A stretch of 64,000 bases of DNA, taken from positions 310,001 to 374,000 of the forward strand of contig NZ_JADIKF010000040.1 of assembly GCF_016904945.1 (NCBI RefSeq), in the 5' to 3' direction. A program made the position numbers and the translations under genes. Source of the stretch: Dyella mobilis (GTDB lineage Bacteria > Pseudomonadota > Gammaproteobacteria > Xanthomonadales > Rhodanobacteraceae). The notes below the pieces were generated by a model, which saw only the letters and a list, made by a program, of their open reading frames with translations, searched no databases and was not told the DNA's origin. Positions 8,347 through 17,224 of this stretch are shown piece after piece; the first letter of the stretch is position 1, and each line of letters begins with the position of its first letter.

Positions 8347-8993
8347 GCGCGGTTCTCGCCAGTTTGCCGACCAGCCGGTTTGAACCCGGTAGCCAGCGCA
8401 TACACCTCACGCGAACGCGCGCGGGAGGCCTTAGGTTTACGCATACTTACGCGCGAAAACTCCGCGCGCAAGCTGCGCAAGTAATCATCGAAGCCCGTTC
8501 CCTGGAACAACTTGATTAGAAACGCTCCGCCCGGTTTGAGCCAGTGTCGCGAGAAATCAAGCGCCAGTTCGGCCAGATCCATCGCCCGGATCTGATCGGC
8601 CAGTGCCACACCACTCATATTGGGGGCCATGTCCGACAGCACAAGATCGAGCTTCTGGCCCTCAAGGCGCGACTCCAGCTCACGCAGGACGCTTTCTTCA
8701 CGAAAATCGCCCTGCAGAAAATCCACCCCGGCGATACCCTGCATAGGCAGGATATCCAGCGCCACCACAGTACCACTGTCGCCCAGGCGCTGCCGGACCA
8801 ACTGCGACCAACCGCCGGGAGCTGCCCCTAGATCGACCACGCGCATGCCGGGCTTTAGCAGGTGATCCCGCTCGATCAGCTCTTCCAGCTTGAACACGGC
8901 ACGGGAGCGCAGACCTTCGGCCTGGGCTTTTTTCACATAAACGTCGTCGAAATGCTCCCGCAGCCAGCGGGAACTGCTCTTGCTGCGAGGCAT
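8343..8993 (-). CDS. rlmE: 23S rRNA (uridine-2552-2'-O)-methyltransferase
   Basis: A 216-residue RrmJ/FtsJ enzyme that methylates U2552 in the ribosomal A-loop using S-adenosylmethionine. The Rossmann SAM motif VVDLGAAPGGWSQ is at about 52-64. The catalytic tetrad of the E. coli enzyme (K38, D124, K164, E199) maps with a constant offset of three to K35, D121, K161 and E196 here. It is transcribed with ftsH and diverges from yhbY, 75 bases away, the usual arrangement. Confidence 0.97.
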   Translation of the reverse strand: MPRSKSSSRWLREHFDDVYVKKAQAEGLRSRAVFKLEELIERDHLLKPGMRVVDLGAAPGGWSQLVRQRLGDSGTVVALDILPMQGIAGVDFLQGDFREESVLRELESRLEGQKLDLVLSDMAPNMSGVALADQIRAMDLAELALDFSRHWLKPGGAFLIKLFQGTGFDDYLRSLRAEFSRVSMRKPKASRARSREVYALATGFKPAGRQTGENRA

Positions 8994-9068
8994 GGTATGT
9001 AAGGCCGGGAACAGAGGCGTCCATGATACCCTTTAAGGTCATCCCGTCGCGAATACGAAACTGAACAC

Positions 9069-9365
9069 ATGGCCCTCTCCCCTTCCCAACGGCGCTATCT
9101 GCGCAGTCTTGCCCACGATCTCCACCCGGTGATTCTGCTGGGCGCCAAAGGCGCCACCGAAGCGGTGGTGAAGGAGTTGGACCTGGCGCTGTCGCATCAC
9201 GAGCTGGTCAAGGTGAAACTGTCCGGCGGAGACAAGGAAGAGCGCGAAGCGCAGATCGACACCCTGATCCAGGGCACCGGCGCGGAGAACGTGCAGCAGA
9301 TCGGTCACATCGTGGTGCTGTTCCGGCGCAACGAAGACGATCCCCGCCTGGCCCTTCCTCGCTGA
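9069..9365 (+). CDS. yhbY: CRM-domain RNA-binding protein YhbY
   Basis: A 98-residue single-domain CRS1/YhbY protein. The family motif LRSLAHDLHPVILLGAKGATEAV contains the GxxG RNA-binding loop, and VKVKLSGGDKEER follows. In E. coli YhbY associates with pre-50S ribosomes. Its placement next to the rRNA methyltransferase rlmE, in the opposite direction, is conserved and supports a ribosome-assembly role. The next gene begins nine bases after its stop. Confidence 0.95.
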   Translation: MALSPSQRRYLRSLAHDLHPVILLGAKGATEAVVKELDLALSHHELVKVKLSGGDKEEREAQIDTLIQGTGAENVQQIGHIVVLFRRNEDDPRLALPR

Positions 9366-9374
9366 GTATCGACC

Positions 9375-9749
9375 ATGGACTTGTCGCTGGAACGCCCGGG
9401 CGATTTCCTGTTTGTGCGCCGGGTCGCCAACAACGCCATTACTGTCGTCGACCGTGAGATCACCGCGAGCTTTCTGCTGGCGCCGGAACGCGCCGTGGAG
9501 CACTGGCCGGTCACGAGCGCGGCCGCCCTGGATGAAAGCCAGGTCGACAGCATCCTGGCACTGAAACCCGAATTGGTATTGCTTGGGACCGGTACGCGCC
9601 AGCAATTCCCGCCGGCGGCCTTCCTGGCCGGGTTCCTGCGCCGCGGCATCGGGGTCGAAGTGATGGACAACGCCGCTGCGGCGCGCACTTACGACCTATT
9701 GGCAAGCGAAGGGCGACGCGTGGTGGCCGCATTCATTCTGCCGGCGTAA
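9375..9749 (+). CDS. Mth938-like (DUF498) domain protein
   Basis: A 124-residue protein of the Mth938/NDUFAF3-like fold. The recognisable stretch is DSILALKPELVLLGTGTRQQFPP, followed by GIGVEVMDNAAAARTYDLLASEGRRVVAAFI, the segment by which the family is known. Eukaryotic relatives help assemble respiratory complex I; the bacterial role is unresolved. It follows yhbY at nine bases, so the two are probably one transcript, and its stop faces the end of nlpD. Confidence 0.85.
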   Translation: MDLSLERPGDFLFVRRVANNAITVVDREITASFLLAPERAVEHWPVTSAAALDESQVDSILALKPELVLLGTGTRQQFPPAAFLAGFLRRGIGVEVMDNAAAARTYDLLASEGRRVVAAFILPA

Positions 9750-9780
9750 GCAATCGGGAGAGTTGCAATTCCCGACTTAC
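9746..9780. terminator. Hairpin between convergent genes
   Basis: GTAAG + TCGGGA (9746-9759, with a three-base bulge) pairs with TCCCGA + CTTAC (9770-9780). It lies between the Mth938-like gene and nlpD, whose ends converge. No T-run is present, so its role as terminator is inferred. Confidence 0.4.
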
Positions 9781-9793
9781 GATTTCCGGCCTG

Positions 9794-10705
9794 TCACCGC
9801 GACGGCAGGTAATCGAGCGGATCGACCGGACTGCCGTCCTTGCGGATCTGGAACTGCAGCTCATCGCGCGTGCTTCCGCTCGATCCCATCTCGGCGATCT
9901 GCTGTCCGGCCTTCACTTGCTGGCCTTCGGTGACCAGACGCTTGCGATTGTGGCCATAGGCGGAAAGCAGGCTGTCGTTGTGCTTGATGATGACCAGCTC
10001 GCCATAACCCACCAGGCCGTTGCCGCTGTACACCACCACGCCATCAGCCGCGGCCACGACCGGGTCGCCTGCCTTGCCGGCGATATCGATCCCCGGTATG
10101 GCGGCACTTGCCTGGAAGCGTCCCACTACTGAACCGACCGCCGGCCAGCGCCACTTCACGCCTCCGGCAGTGCGCGTGCCGCCACTGGCGGCCACCACGG
10201 GAGCGGCCGCTGGCGGCATCACGGGTGGCGGATTATTAGCGGGGACCGCAGGCGTGGGAACCCCCGCAACCGGTACCACCGTCGTTGTCGCAGGCGGCTG
10301 GGCTGGCGGCGGCGCACTACCGGTTGCCGGTTTCGGCAAAGTCTGGAACACGGGAGCCGATGCCGAAGTCGGCGGCGCCTTGGCAACGACAACCGGCGCC
10401 GATGCATGGACCGGAGATGACGCGCCATGCCCTGGCAACTTCAGCACCTGTCCTGGCCAGATCGTGTAGGGCGCGGCGATACCGTTCAACTGGGCGAGTG
10501 CGCGAAAATCGGTGCCATTGCGAAAAGCGATGGAGTAGAGCGTGTCGCCCTTGGTAACCGTATAGGTTCCCGCCGCGTTAGCGGCTTGCGCCGGTCGCAC
10601 AACCGTTTGCCCGCCCGCAGGCGGTTGAACCACGACCGTGCTGGTGCAGCCGGCCATGAGCATCGCAATTGAGGTGTAGGCAGACCATCGCATCAATCCA
10701 TTCAT
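9794..10705 (-). CDS. nlpD: NlpD-like LysM/degenerate M23 lipoprotein, amidase activator
   Basis: A 303-residue lipoprotein. The signal peptide ends in the lipobox LMAGC (Cys20). A LysM domain (TYTVTKGDTLYSIAFRNG...WPGQVLKL) at about 47-92 binds peptidoglycan. A Pro/Ala/Val-rich linker leads to a C-terminal LytM/M23 fold (GIDIAGKAGDPVVAAADG, YGHNRKRLV, LQFQIR). The zinc ligands are lost: HGxDI has become PGIDI and LHFEIR has become LQFQIR. That is the state of EnvC/NlpD proteins, which activate cell-wall amidases during division rather than cut peptidoglycan. Starts at 10717 or 10741 are possible. rpoS, its usual neighbour, is not beside it. Confidence 0.88.
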   Translation of the reverse strand: MNGLMRWSAYTSIAMLMAGCTSTVVVQPPAGGQTVVRPAQAANAAGTYTVTKGDTLYSIAFRNGTDFRALAQLNGIAAPYTIWPGQVLKLPGHGASSPVHASAPVVVAKAPPTSASAPVFQTLPKPATGSAPPPAQPPATTTVVPVAGVPTPAVPANNPPPVMPPAAAPVVAASGGTRTAGGVKWRWPAVGSVVGRFQASAAIPGIDIAGKAGDPVVAAADGVVVYSGNGLVGYGELVIIKHNDSLLSAYGHNRKRLVTEGQQVKAGQQIAEMGSSGSTRDELQFQIRKDGSPVDPLDYLPSR

Positions 10706-10770
10706 GCGCGTGAGCATAGCGGGGCCGCACGAGGTTTTCATACGACCCCGCCCAAAAAGATTGCCCACGG

Positions 10771-11379
10771 TTAATGCTTGAGGATCCACCACCCCGCCAG
10801 TGCAGCCAGCACCGCCAGGGCAGCCCATCCGATCCACTCGATGTGCTTGTGCAGGATCCGCTCGGCGCGCTCGCCGAACAGGCGGATCAGCAAGGCCAGC
10901 AGCCACACGCGCTTGCCGCGTCCGAGCAGCACGCAGACCAGGAACGGAATCACCGGCACACCGACGATGCCGGCCGCCCAGGTGACGAACTTCATCGGTA
11001 CGACCGGCTGCAGCGCCGCCAGCATCAGCACCAGCATCAGCTCCAGCCAATGCTGATGCATCTGCGTGCGCAGGTTCTCCACACCCTTTTGAATCGGGTC
11101 GAAGAGATGCAGCGATTGCAGCATGGGCGTCAGTGCATGAAAGGCCCAATGGCCCAGCGCATAACCCACCAACGATCCAAGCAGGGAAAACAGCAGGCTG
11201 ATGTTGGCGTAAAAAAACGCCCGGTGCCGCTTGCCGAGCATCATCGGCGCCAGCATCACTTCCGGCATGATTGGAAAGATGAAGGCTTCGACGAAGCTCA
11301 AGCCGCACAGGTAATAGATCGCCTTGCGATCGCGCGCCCACACCAGAACGCGCGCATAGAGTGCTCCAAACAGGCGCAT
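10771..11379 (-). CDS. YqaA/DedA-like (SNARE-associated/VTT) membrane protein
   Basis: A 202-residue polytopic membrane protein: YLCGLSFVEAFIFPIMPEVMLAPMMLG is the early re-entrant region of VTT/DedA domains, and FVTWAAGIVGVPVIPFLVCVLLGRGKRVW matches the late glycine-rich segment. DedA proteins are linked to lipid-carrier recycling and proton-motive-force homeostasis; the small YqaA branch is less studied. It starts at ATG 11379, whose A is also the last base of the pcm stop (TGATG), so translation is coupled to pcm. Confidence 0.85.
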   Translation of the reverse strand: MRLFGALYARVLVWARDRKAIYYLCGLSFVEAFIFPIMPEVMLAPMMLGKRHRAFFYANISLLFSLLGSLVGYALGHWAFHALTPMLQSLHLFDPIQKGVENLRTQMHQHWLELMLVLMLAALQPVVPMKFVTWAAGIVGVPVIPFLVCVLLGRGKRVWLLALLIRLFGERAERILHKHIEWIGWAALAVLAALAGWWILKH

Positions 11380-12092
11380 CAGCCGATGCCGCCCAACAAA
11401 GGCACGAAACTCACGGCCGCCAGTTCTTCTTGCACGAAATCTCCCTTGCCGTCGCCGCGCATGCGGATCAGTGTCTGGCTGCTGGGGGAGCCGACCGGCG
11501 CAACCAGCACACCGTCCGGACTCAATTGATCCAGCACCTGCGTGGGAATCGCATCGCCTGCAGCGGTGAGGATGATCGCGTCGAACGGTGCTTCGGCGGC
11601 CCAGCCAAGCTTGCCATCGTCGTGGCGCGAGCGGATGTTCTCGATACCCAACTGACGGAAGCGCCGACGCGCTTGCCGAAGCAGTTCTTCGATGCGTTCC
11701 ACCGTATAAACCTGCGGCACCAGGCTGGCCAGCACGACGGCCTGGTAACCGGAACCGGTACCGATTTCCAGCACCTTTTGCGGACGGCCCGACTTGCTGT
11801 CGAAAGGTTCGAGCAGCGCCTCGGTCATGCGTGCCACCACCCACGGCTGCGAAATGGTTTGCCCGTGGCCGATCGGCAACGCGGTATTTTCGTAGGCGCG
11901 TGAGTGCAGCGCCTGGTCGATGAAATGGTGGCGCGGCAAATTGCGCATCACGTCGATCACGCGCTGGTCGCGAATCCCGTCTTCCTTGAGTTTGGCGACC
12001 AGTCGGTCGCGCGCGCGCTGCGAGGTCATGCCCTCGCCCTTCAATGCAGATGGCGGCAATGGATGCACGTTCACCTCACGCTGCCTTGCCAT
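11379..12092 (-). CDS. pcm: Protein-L-isoaspartate O-methyltransferase
   Basis: About 237 residues. It repairs isoaspartyl residues in aged proteins by SAM-dependent methylation. The core matches E. coli Pcm closely: ENTALPIGHGQTISQPWVVARM, the SAM loop VLEIGTGSGYQ, and FDAIILTAAGDAIP. The start is taken at ATG 12092 inside the end of surE; another ATG at 12029 (MTSQRARDRL) is equally reasonable. It overlaps surE by 17 bases and the DedA-like gene by one. The surE-pcm pair is conserved and both act in stationary-phase survival. Confidence 0.95.
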   Translation of the reverse strand: MARQREVNVHPLPPSALKGEGMTSQRARDRLVAKLKEDGIRDQRVIDVMRNLPRHHFIDQALHSRAYENTALPIGHGQTISQPWVVARMTEALLEPFDSKSGRPQKVLEIGTGSGYQAVVLASLVPQVYTVERIEELLRQARRRFRQLGIENIRSRHDDGKLGWAAEAPFDAIILTAAGDAIPTQVLDQLSPDGVLVAPVGSPSSQTLIRMRGDGKGDFVQEELAAVSFVPLLGGIG

Positions 12093-12867
12093 CGGGTTTG
12101 CCGAGCATTCCGTCGCGCAACGCATGCACCCAACTGCTCACCTTTTCCAATGCCTGGAAACGGGTGAGATCGACGTGAATGGGCGTGACGGAAATAAAAC
12201 CGCGCTGTACCGCGTGAAAATCCGTGCCGGGACCGGCGTCGTCGACGTCGCCGGCAGGGCCGATCCACCAGATCGTCTTGCCACGCGGATCGGTCTGCTT
12301 GATGCATGGGGCGGAACGATGCCGTTTGCCCAGCCGGGTCACTTCAAAACCTTGAATCTGGTCCCAGGGCAGATCCGGCACGTTGACGTTGAGAATGGTG
12401 TCGGCCGGCAGCGGATCGACCAGCAAGCGCTCCATCAACAGCAGCACGGCCTTGGCCGCCGAATCGTAATGCTCGCCCTTGTGATCCTTGCTGACCAGCG
12501 AGACCGCAATCGCCGGCAGGCCCAGAAACCGGCCCTCCATCGCCGCGGAGACGGTGCCGGAATAAATGACGTCGTCACCCAGATTCGCGGAGTTGTTGAT
12601 GCCGGAAACCACGATATCCGGCTCCTCGTCCAGCATGCCGGCCAAGGCCAGATGCACGCAATCGGTCGGCGTACCGGCAACGCGGTAGTAGCCGTTTTCC
12701 ATGCGCAGCGCGCGAATCGGCGCGTCGAGGGTGAGTGAATTGCTCGCACCGGAGCGATCCCGGTCCGGGGCCACCACCGTTACCTCACCGACTGCACCCA
12801 GGCGGTCGGCAAGCACGCGGATGCCCGGGGCGTCCACGCCATCGTCATTAGAAACCAGAACTCGCAT
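12076..12867 (-). CDS. surE: 5'/3'-nucleotidase SurE
   Basis: A 263-residue metal-dependent phosphatase acting on nucleoside 5'- and 3'-monophosphates. The N-terminal MRVLVSNDDGVDAPGI carries the metal-binding Asp8-Asp9 pair, and SGINNSANLGDDVIYSGTVSAAMEG is the second conserved block with further ligands. ATG at 12867 matches the family N-terminus exactly; an ATG one codon upstream (12870) is also possible, with ACGGA in front. The stop lies inside the pcm gene. Confidence 0.96.
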   Translation of the reverse strand: MRVLVSNDDGVDAPGIRVLADRLGAVGEVTVVAPDRDRSGASNSLTLDAPIRALRMENGYYRVAGTPTDCVHLALAGMLDEEPDIVVSGINNSANLGDDVIYSGTVSAAMEGRFLGLPAIAVSLVSKDHKGEHYDSAAKAVLLLMERLLVDPLPADTILNVNVPDLPWDQIQGFEVTRLGKRHRSAPCIKQTDPRGKTIWWIGPAGDVDDAGPGTDFHAVQRGFISVTPIHVDLTRFQALEKVSSWVHALRDGMLGKPDGKAA

Positions 12868-13040
12868 CATGATCCGTTCAAAGCCGATTGCCAGCGCGCG
12901 CAGCTTCTGCTGGCTACGTACGCTCCCTAGATCCATGGAGTCTAACCGAGCGGACCGCGGGTTTCACCGCCGTTTCCGCATCCGCACCACAGACCGGCAA
13001 ATACTCACCTCGAGCACCTGCCATTCGCTAGGATTGACGC

Positions 13041-13586
13041 ATGAAGCGCCGCGTTCCCACCACCGTCAACGAAGAGGACAGTCGCCTGTTCCGCGATGCG
13101 ATCGGCGAAGTGAAAGAATTCGCTCCCGTCGCACCGCCCCCTGCGATACCCAAGCCGGAGCCGCATCCCTACATGCTCGAAGCAGACGAGGCGGCCGTGC
13201 CCGGAGAACTGCTCGACACCGCATTTGACCCAGGCTTGATGGAAATCGGCGAGGAACTGAGCTACCTGCGCGACGGTTATCCGCCCAAACTGCTGCGCCA
13301 GCTCAAGCGCGGCCAATACAGCGTGCAGGACGATATCGACCTCCACCACATGAATGCGGCCGCGGCGCAGGCCACCATCTCGGCCTTCCTGGCGGAAGCG
13401 GCGGAGCGCGGCCTGCATTGCGTGCGGATCGTGCATGGCAAAGGACTGCGGTCCAAATCCGCCGGCCCCGTATTGAAGGTACTGACCGACCGCCTGCTGC
13501 GCCGTCGCGACGACGTGATTGCCTTTGCCTCGGCAAGGCCCATGCAAGGGGGCACCGGCGCCGTGGTCGTGTTGCTGAAAAACTAG
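13041..13586 (+). CDS. smrA: Smr (small MutS-related) domain protein
   Basis: A 181-residue protein with a variable N-terminal 90 residues and a C-terminal Smr domain: DLHHMNAAAAQATISAFL gives the DLHG-like motif, RIVHGKG the second, and GGTGAVVVLLK the closing glycine block. Smr domains are nucleic-acid endonucleases, some acting on stalled ribosomes. It is the only plus-strand gene in the pyrG-to-nlpD block. Its TAG stop shares the palindrome CTAG (13583-13586) with the stop of truD. The symbol is tentative. Confidence 0.9.
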   Translation: MKRRVPTTVNEEDSRLFRDAIGEVKEFAPVAPPPAIPKPEPHPYMLEADEAAVPGELLDTAFDPGLMEIGEELSYLRDGYPPKLLRQLKRGQYSVQDDIDLHHMNAAAAQATISAFLAEAAERGLHCVRIVHGKGLRSKSAGPVLKVLTDRLLRRRDDVIAFASARPMQGGTGAVVVLLKN

Positions 13587-14599
13587 GCGATCAATTCACG
13601 CGCAACGACCGTGGCGTAGGCACCGGCAGGCAGCTCGAAACCAAGCTCCAGCGATTCATCGTCCATCCATCGCCAGCGCAAATCCCTCGGCAGCAAGCGC
13701 AGCGGGCGACGCTCCTGTTCCATGCGCGCAGCCGCCACGCCTTCCGCGAGATCCAGAAAACCAGCAGCCGTGTCGCGTTCCAATGTACCTGCGACAGCAG
13801 TCGTCGGCGGCTCGCCCTGCCCCCACAGTGGCCCGGAGGGATGAATATCCCCCTGCGCCAGTCGTGCAGCAAGTGTATCGTCGAAGGGCTCGGGTCCAAA
13901 CCAGGAACGCGACCCGGCAAGCGACCAGATTTCCCCTTCCAGTGGATTGTCCCAGGTGCCGCCGTCGACACGGGCAGCGAGCACGCTGTTGAAAATGTGG
14001 GAACGTGCAGCGGAAAGCAGCATGGAGCGCTTTTCGCGATCCACCCGCCGCCCGGCGAACATGGCGCGCGCCTGTGCCACATTGCCGCCTTCGCGGCCGA
14101 AACGCTGTTCGCCGAAATAGTTCGGTACGCCGCGCTTGGCAATCGCCTGCAATATTTCCTCGGCGCGAGCACGATCGCCGCGCACCTCACGCAATACCAG
14201 AATGAAGCGGTTGCCGCGCAACGCTCCGCGCTTGAGCTTGCGCTTGTGTCGCGTGCTTGCCAGGACCTTCACCTCGTCGTGCGGGAAAGCCGTCCAGTCC
14301 GGATCGGGCTTGCCCGCCAATTGCACGGTAAAGGCCTGGCGCGTTACCGCATGGCGATCTTTCAACCCGGCATAACCGACATTGACAGGCGACACGTCCG
14401 CGAAGCGCGCCAATTCCCGTGCAACCCAGTCCGTATTCGCACCGCGCTTTTCCACCCAAAGCAAGGCGTGCTCGCCTTCGCCGTCGGCGTCGTAACCGAG
14501 GATTTCGTCAACGCGAAAATCCTCGGGCGTACGCCGCATTTCAGCCGTCAGCGGCGGCGTGCCGTAAGCTCTGGGCAATTCGAGTTCGGTCGTGGACAT
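13583..14599 (-). CDS. truD: tRNA pseudouridine(13) synthase
   Basis: A 338-residue TruD. The catalytic motif NVGYAGLKDRHAVTRQ places the nucleophilic aspartate at residue 81 (D80 in E. coli), and NYFGEQRFGREGGN is the second family signature. It isomerises U13 of tRNA-Glu. The start at 14599 (MSTTELELPR) is taken since upstream codons are unlike the family. In relatives ispD and ispF normally lie between ftsB and truD; here only 89 bases separate them. Confidence 0.95.
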   Translation of the reverse strand: MSTTELELPRAYGTPPLTAEMRRTPEDFRVDEILGYDADGEGEHALLWVEKRGANTDWVARELARFADVSPVNVGYAGLKDRHAVTRQAFTVQLAGKPDPDWTAFPHDEVKVLASTRHKRKLKRGALRGNRFILVLREVRGDRARAEEILQAIAKRGVPNYFGEQRFGREGGNVAQARAMFAGRRVDREKRSMLLSAARSHIFNSVLAARVDGGTWDNPLEGEIWSLAGSRSWFGPEPFDDTLAARLAQGDIHPSGPLWGQGEPPTTAVAGTLERDTAAGFLDLAEGVAAARMEQERRPLRLLPRDLRWRWMDDESLELGFELPAGAYATVVARELIA

Positions 14600-14688
14600 T
14601 AAATGGAACACCTCAAAAGACGCAGGCACGCCAAGCGGCATGGCCACTCGTTGGCACCCAGGCCACCGCGGCAAATCCAGCCGGCAGG

Positions 14689-15012
14689 CTAATTGCCGCT
14701 GGTACCCGAAGCCGCCGGATCCGGCGCACTGGCGCCCGATTTCGGCACGACTTGATAAAACGTTTCGCCCGGCTTGATGAGACCCAATTCGGCGCGCGCG
14801 CGTGCCTCCACGGCCTGTTCGCCGTGCTTGAGATCGCTGACATCCGCGGCAAGTGCCTGGTTGCGCAGAGTGAGCTTGGCGTTCTCATCCTGCTGCTTTT
14901 TCACCTGCGTGCGCAGGCTGGTCACCTCGGACATGCCGCCATGGCTGGACCACAGCTTGAGCTGTAGCCCAATCAGCGCGAGCAGCAGGATCAAGGCGAC
15001 CCAACGCAACAT
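14689..15012 (-). CDS. ftsB: Cell division protein FtsB
   Basis: A 107-residue bitopic protein: one transmembrane helix near residues 4-21, then a coiled coil (TSLRTQVKKQQDENAKLTLRN) and the conserved EARARAELGLIKPGETFY segment. FtsB joins FtsL and FtsQ in the divisome core, triggering septal peptidoglycan synthesis. A Ser/Ala/Pro-rich C-terminal tail follows. It starts 19 bases after eno, a conserved coupling. Confidence 0.94.
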   Translation of the reverse strand: MLRWVALILLLALIGLQLKLWSSHGGMSEVTSLRTQVKKQQDENAKLTLRNQALAADVSDLKHGEQAVEARARAELGLIKPGETFYQVVPKSGASAPDPAASGTSGN

Positions 15013-15031
15013 GGATAAAAATAACCTCGCG

Positions 15032-16330
15032 TCAGCCCGGCAACTTGCTCAGGTTCGGAAAGGCATTGCGGCCAGCGTAACGAGCGGCGGCACCGAGTTG
15101 TTCTTCGATGCGCAGCAACTGGTTGTACTTGGCCACGCGATCGGTACGGGACAGCGAGCCGGTCTTGATCTGGGTCGCAGTGGTGGCCACGGCAATGTCG
15201 GAAATGGTGGTGTCTTCGGTTTCGCCGGAGCGATGCGAGACGATCGCCGCATACTTGGCGGCATCGGCCATGGCGATGGCTTCCAGCGTTTCGGACAAGG
15301 TGCCGATCTGGTTGACCTTGATCAGGATCGCGTTGGCGATCTTCTTGTCGATACCTTCGCGGAAGATCGCCGGATTGGTGACGAACAGATCGTCGCCTAC
15401 CAACTGCACCTTGTCCCCGATCTTGTCGGTAAGCAGCTTCCAACCGTCCCAATCGCCTTCGGCCATGCCGTCTTCGATAGTGACGATCGGATACTGCTGC
15501 GCCCAGCTGGCCAGCAGGTCGACGAACTGCGCCGACGTATAGACCTTGCCCTCGCCCTCCAGATCGTACTTGCCGTCCTTGAAGAATTCGGAGCTGGCCA
15601 CGTCAAGACCCAGCAAAATATCGCTGCCGATCTTGTAGCCGCTCTTGTTCACCGCTTCGAGAATGGTGTCCAGCGCTTCGATGTTGGAGCGCAGGTCGGG
15701 AGCAAAACCGCCCTCGTCGCCCACGGCGGTATTGAGGCCCTTGCCCTTCAACACGCTCTTCAGCGCGTGGAATATCTCGGTACCCGCACGCAGTGCTTCG
15801 GCAAAACTCGGCAGGCCGACCGGAAGCACCATGAATTCCTGCACGTCGACGTTGTTGTCGGCGTGGGCGCCACCGTTGATGATGTTCATCATCGGCAGCG
15901 GCAACGCACCCGGCTTACCGTCGGAAAGGTATTTCCACAACGGCTCGCGGCGCGAAGCGGCCACCGCATGCGCTGCGGCCATCGAAACGCCCAGCAGCGC
16001 GTTGGCACCGAGGCGACCCTTGTTCGGCGTGCCATCGAGCTGGATCAGCTTGCCGTCGAGGCCTTTCTGGTCGGCCGCGTCGAAACCTTTCAGAGCACCG
16101 AAGATTTCGTCGTTGACGTTGGCCACAGCCTTTTTGACACCCTTGCCCAGGTAACGCGACTTGTCGCCGTCGCGCAGCTCAACCGCTTCGCGAGTGCCCG
16201 TCGACGCGCCGCTGGGCACCGCTGCGCGGCCGAACGCGCCGTCCGCCAGCGTGACTTCCGCTTCGAGCGTGGGATTGCCGCGGGAGTCGAGAATTTCACG
16301 GGCATGGATGCGGGTGATTTGGGTGCTCAT
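15032..16330 (-). CDS. eno: Enolase
   Basis: A 432-residue enolase, which converts 2-phosphoglycerate to phosphoenolpyruvate and is a scaffold of the RNA degradosome in many gammaproteobacteria. Visible signatures are AREILDSRGNPTLEAEV, PSGASTGTREAVELRDGD, VGDEGGFAPDLRSN, TIEDGMAEGDWDGWKLLT, GDDLFVTNPAIFREGI and SHRSGETEDT. Full length with no anomaly. It is 60 bases downstream of kdsA in the pyrG-kdsA-eno-ftsB order. Confidence 0.98.
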   Translation of the reverse strand: MSTQITRIHAREILDSRGNPTLEAEVTLADGAFGRAAVPSGASTGTREAVELRDGDKSRYLGKGVKKAVANVNDEIFGALKGFDAADQKGLDGKLIQLDGTPNKGRLGANALLGVSMAAAHAVAASRREPLWKYLSDGKPGALPLPMMNIINGGAHADNNVDVQEFMVLPVGLPSFAEALRAGTEIFHALKSVLKGKGLNTAVGDEGGFAPDLRSNIEALDTILEAVNKSGYKIGSDILLGLDVASSEFFKDGKYDLEGEGKVYTSAQFVDLLASWAQQYPIVTIEDGMAEGDWDGWKLLTDKIGDKVQLVGDDLFVTNPAIFREGIDKKIANAILIKVNQIGTLSETLEAIAMADAAKYAAIVSHRSGETEDTTISDIAVATTATQIKTGSLSRTDRVAKYNQLLRIEEQLGAAARYAGRNAFPNLSKLPG

Positions 16331-16390
16331 GGCGTATCCGGTTCAGAAGGTGAAAAAAGAGACACGCCGCGCGACAGGCGCGCAGCGCGA

Positions 16391-17224
16391 TTAAACGGTC
16401 TGTTCCAGGAAACCGTGCCGCTTGGTCACGGCATCCAGTTCCAGCAACGTGTGCAACAAGGCTTCCATCTTGCCAAGCGGCCAGGCATTGGGTCCATCGC
16501 TGAGCGCCTTGCAAGGATCCGGATGCGTCTCGGCAAACAGGCCGGCGATGCCCACGGCGACCGCCGCGCGCGCCAATACCGGCACGAACTCGCGCTGCCC
16601 GCCCGAACTGGTGCCCTGCCCGCCCGGCAGCTGCACCGAATGGGTGGCATCGAACACCACCGGGCAGCCCGTGTCGCGCATTGCGCTCAGCGAGCGCATG
16701 TCCGACACGAGATTGTTGTAGCCGAAGCTGGCGCCGCGTTCGCACACCAGGATGTCGTCGTTGCCGACCTCCTTGGCCTTGGCCACCACGTTCTTCATGT
16801 CCCAGGGGGCGAGGAACTGGCCTTTCTTGATGTTCACCGGCTTGCCGGCGCGGGCGACGTTCTGGATGAAATCGGTCTGGCGGCAAAGAAATGCCGGCGT
16901 CTGCAGCACGTCGACCACGGCGGCCACTTCGTTCATCGGCGTGTATTCGTGCACGTCGGTGAGTACGGGCACGCCGAGCTGGCGCTTCACCTCACCGAGT
17001 ATGCGCAACCCCTCCTCCATGCCAGGGCCGCGAAAGCTGCCGCTGGAAGAACGGTTGGCCTTGTCGAAGCTTGATTTGAAGATAAAGGGAATACCGAGCT
17101 TGCCGGTGATTTCCTTCAGCGTGCCCGCCGTATCGATCTGCAGTTGCTCCGACTCCACCACGCAGGGGCCGGCGATCAGGAACAGCGGCTTGTCCAGGCC
17201 GACCTCGAAACCGCACAACTTCAT
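16391..17224 (-). CDS. kdsA: 2-dehydro-3-deoxyphosphooctonate aldolase (KDO-8-P synthase)
   Basis: A 277-residue enzyme that condenses arabinose 5-phosphate and phosphoenolpyruvate to KDO-8-phosphate for lipopolysaccharide. Signatures: LFLIAGPCVVES, FKSSFDKANRSS, RGPGMEEGLRIL, CRQTDFIQNVA and FDATHSVQLPGG. The start ATG at 17224 overlaps the pyrG stop as ATGA. Normal length. Confidence 0.97.
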   Translation of the reverse strand: MKLCGFEVGLDKPLFLIAGPCVVESEQLQIDTAGTLKEITGKLGIPFIFKSSFDKANRSSSGSFRGPGMEEGLRILGEVKRQLGVPVLTDVHEYTPMNEVAAVVDVLQTPAFLCRQTDFIQNVARAGKPVNIKKGQFLAPWDMKNVVAKAKEVGNDDILVCERGASFGYNNLVSDMRSLSAMRDTGCPVVFDATHSVQLPGGQGTSSGGQREFVPVLARAAVAVGIAGLFAETHPDPCKALSDGPNAWPLGKMEALLHTLLELDAVTKRHGFLEQTV

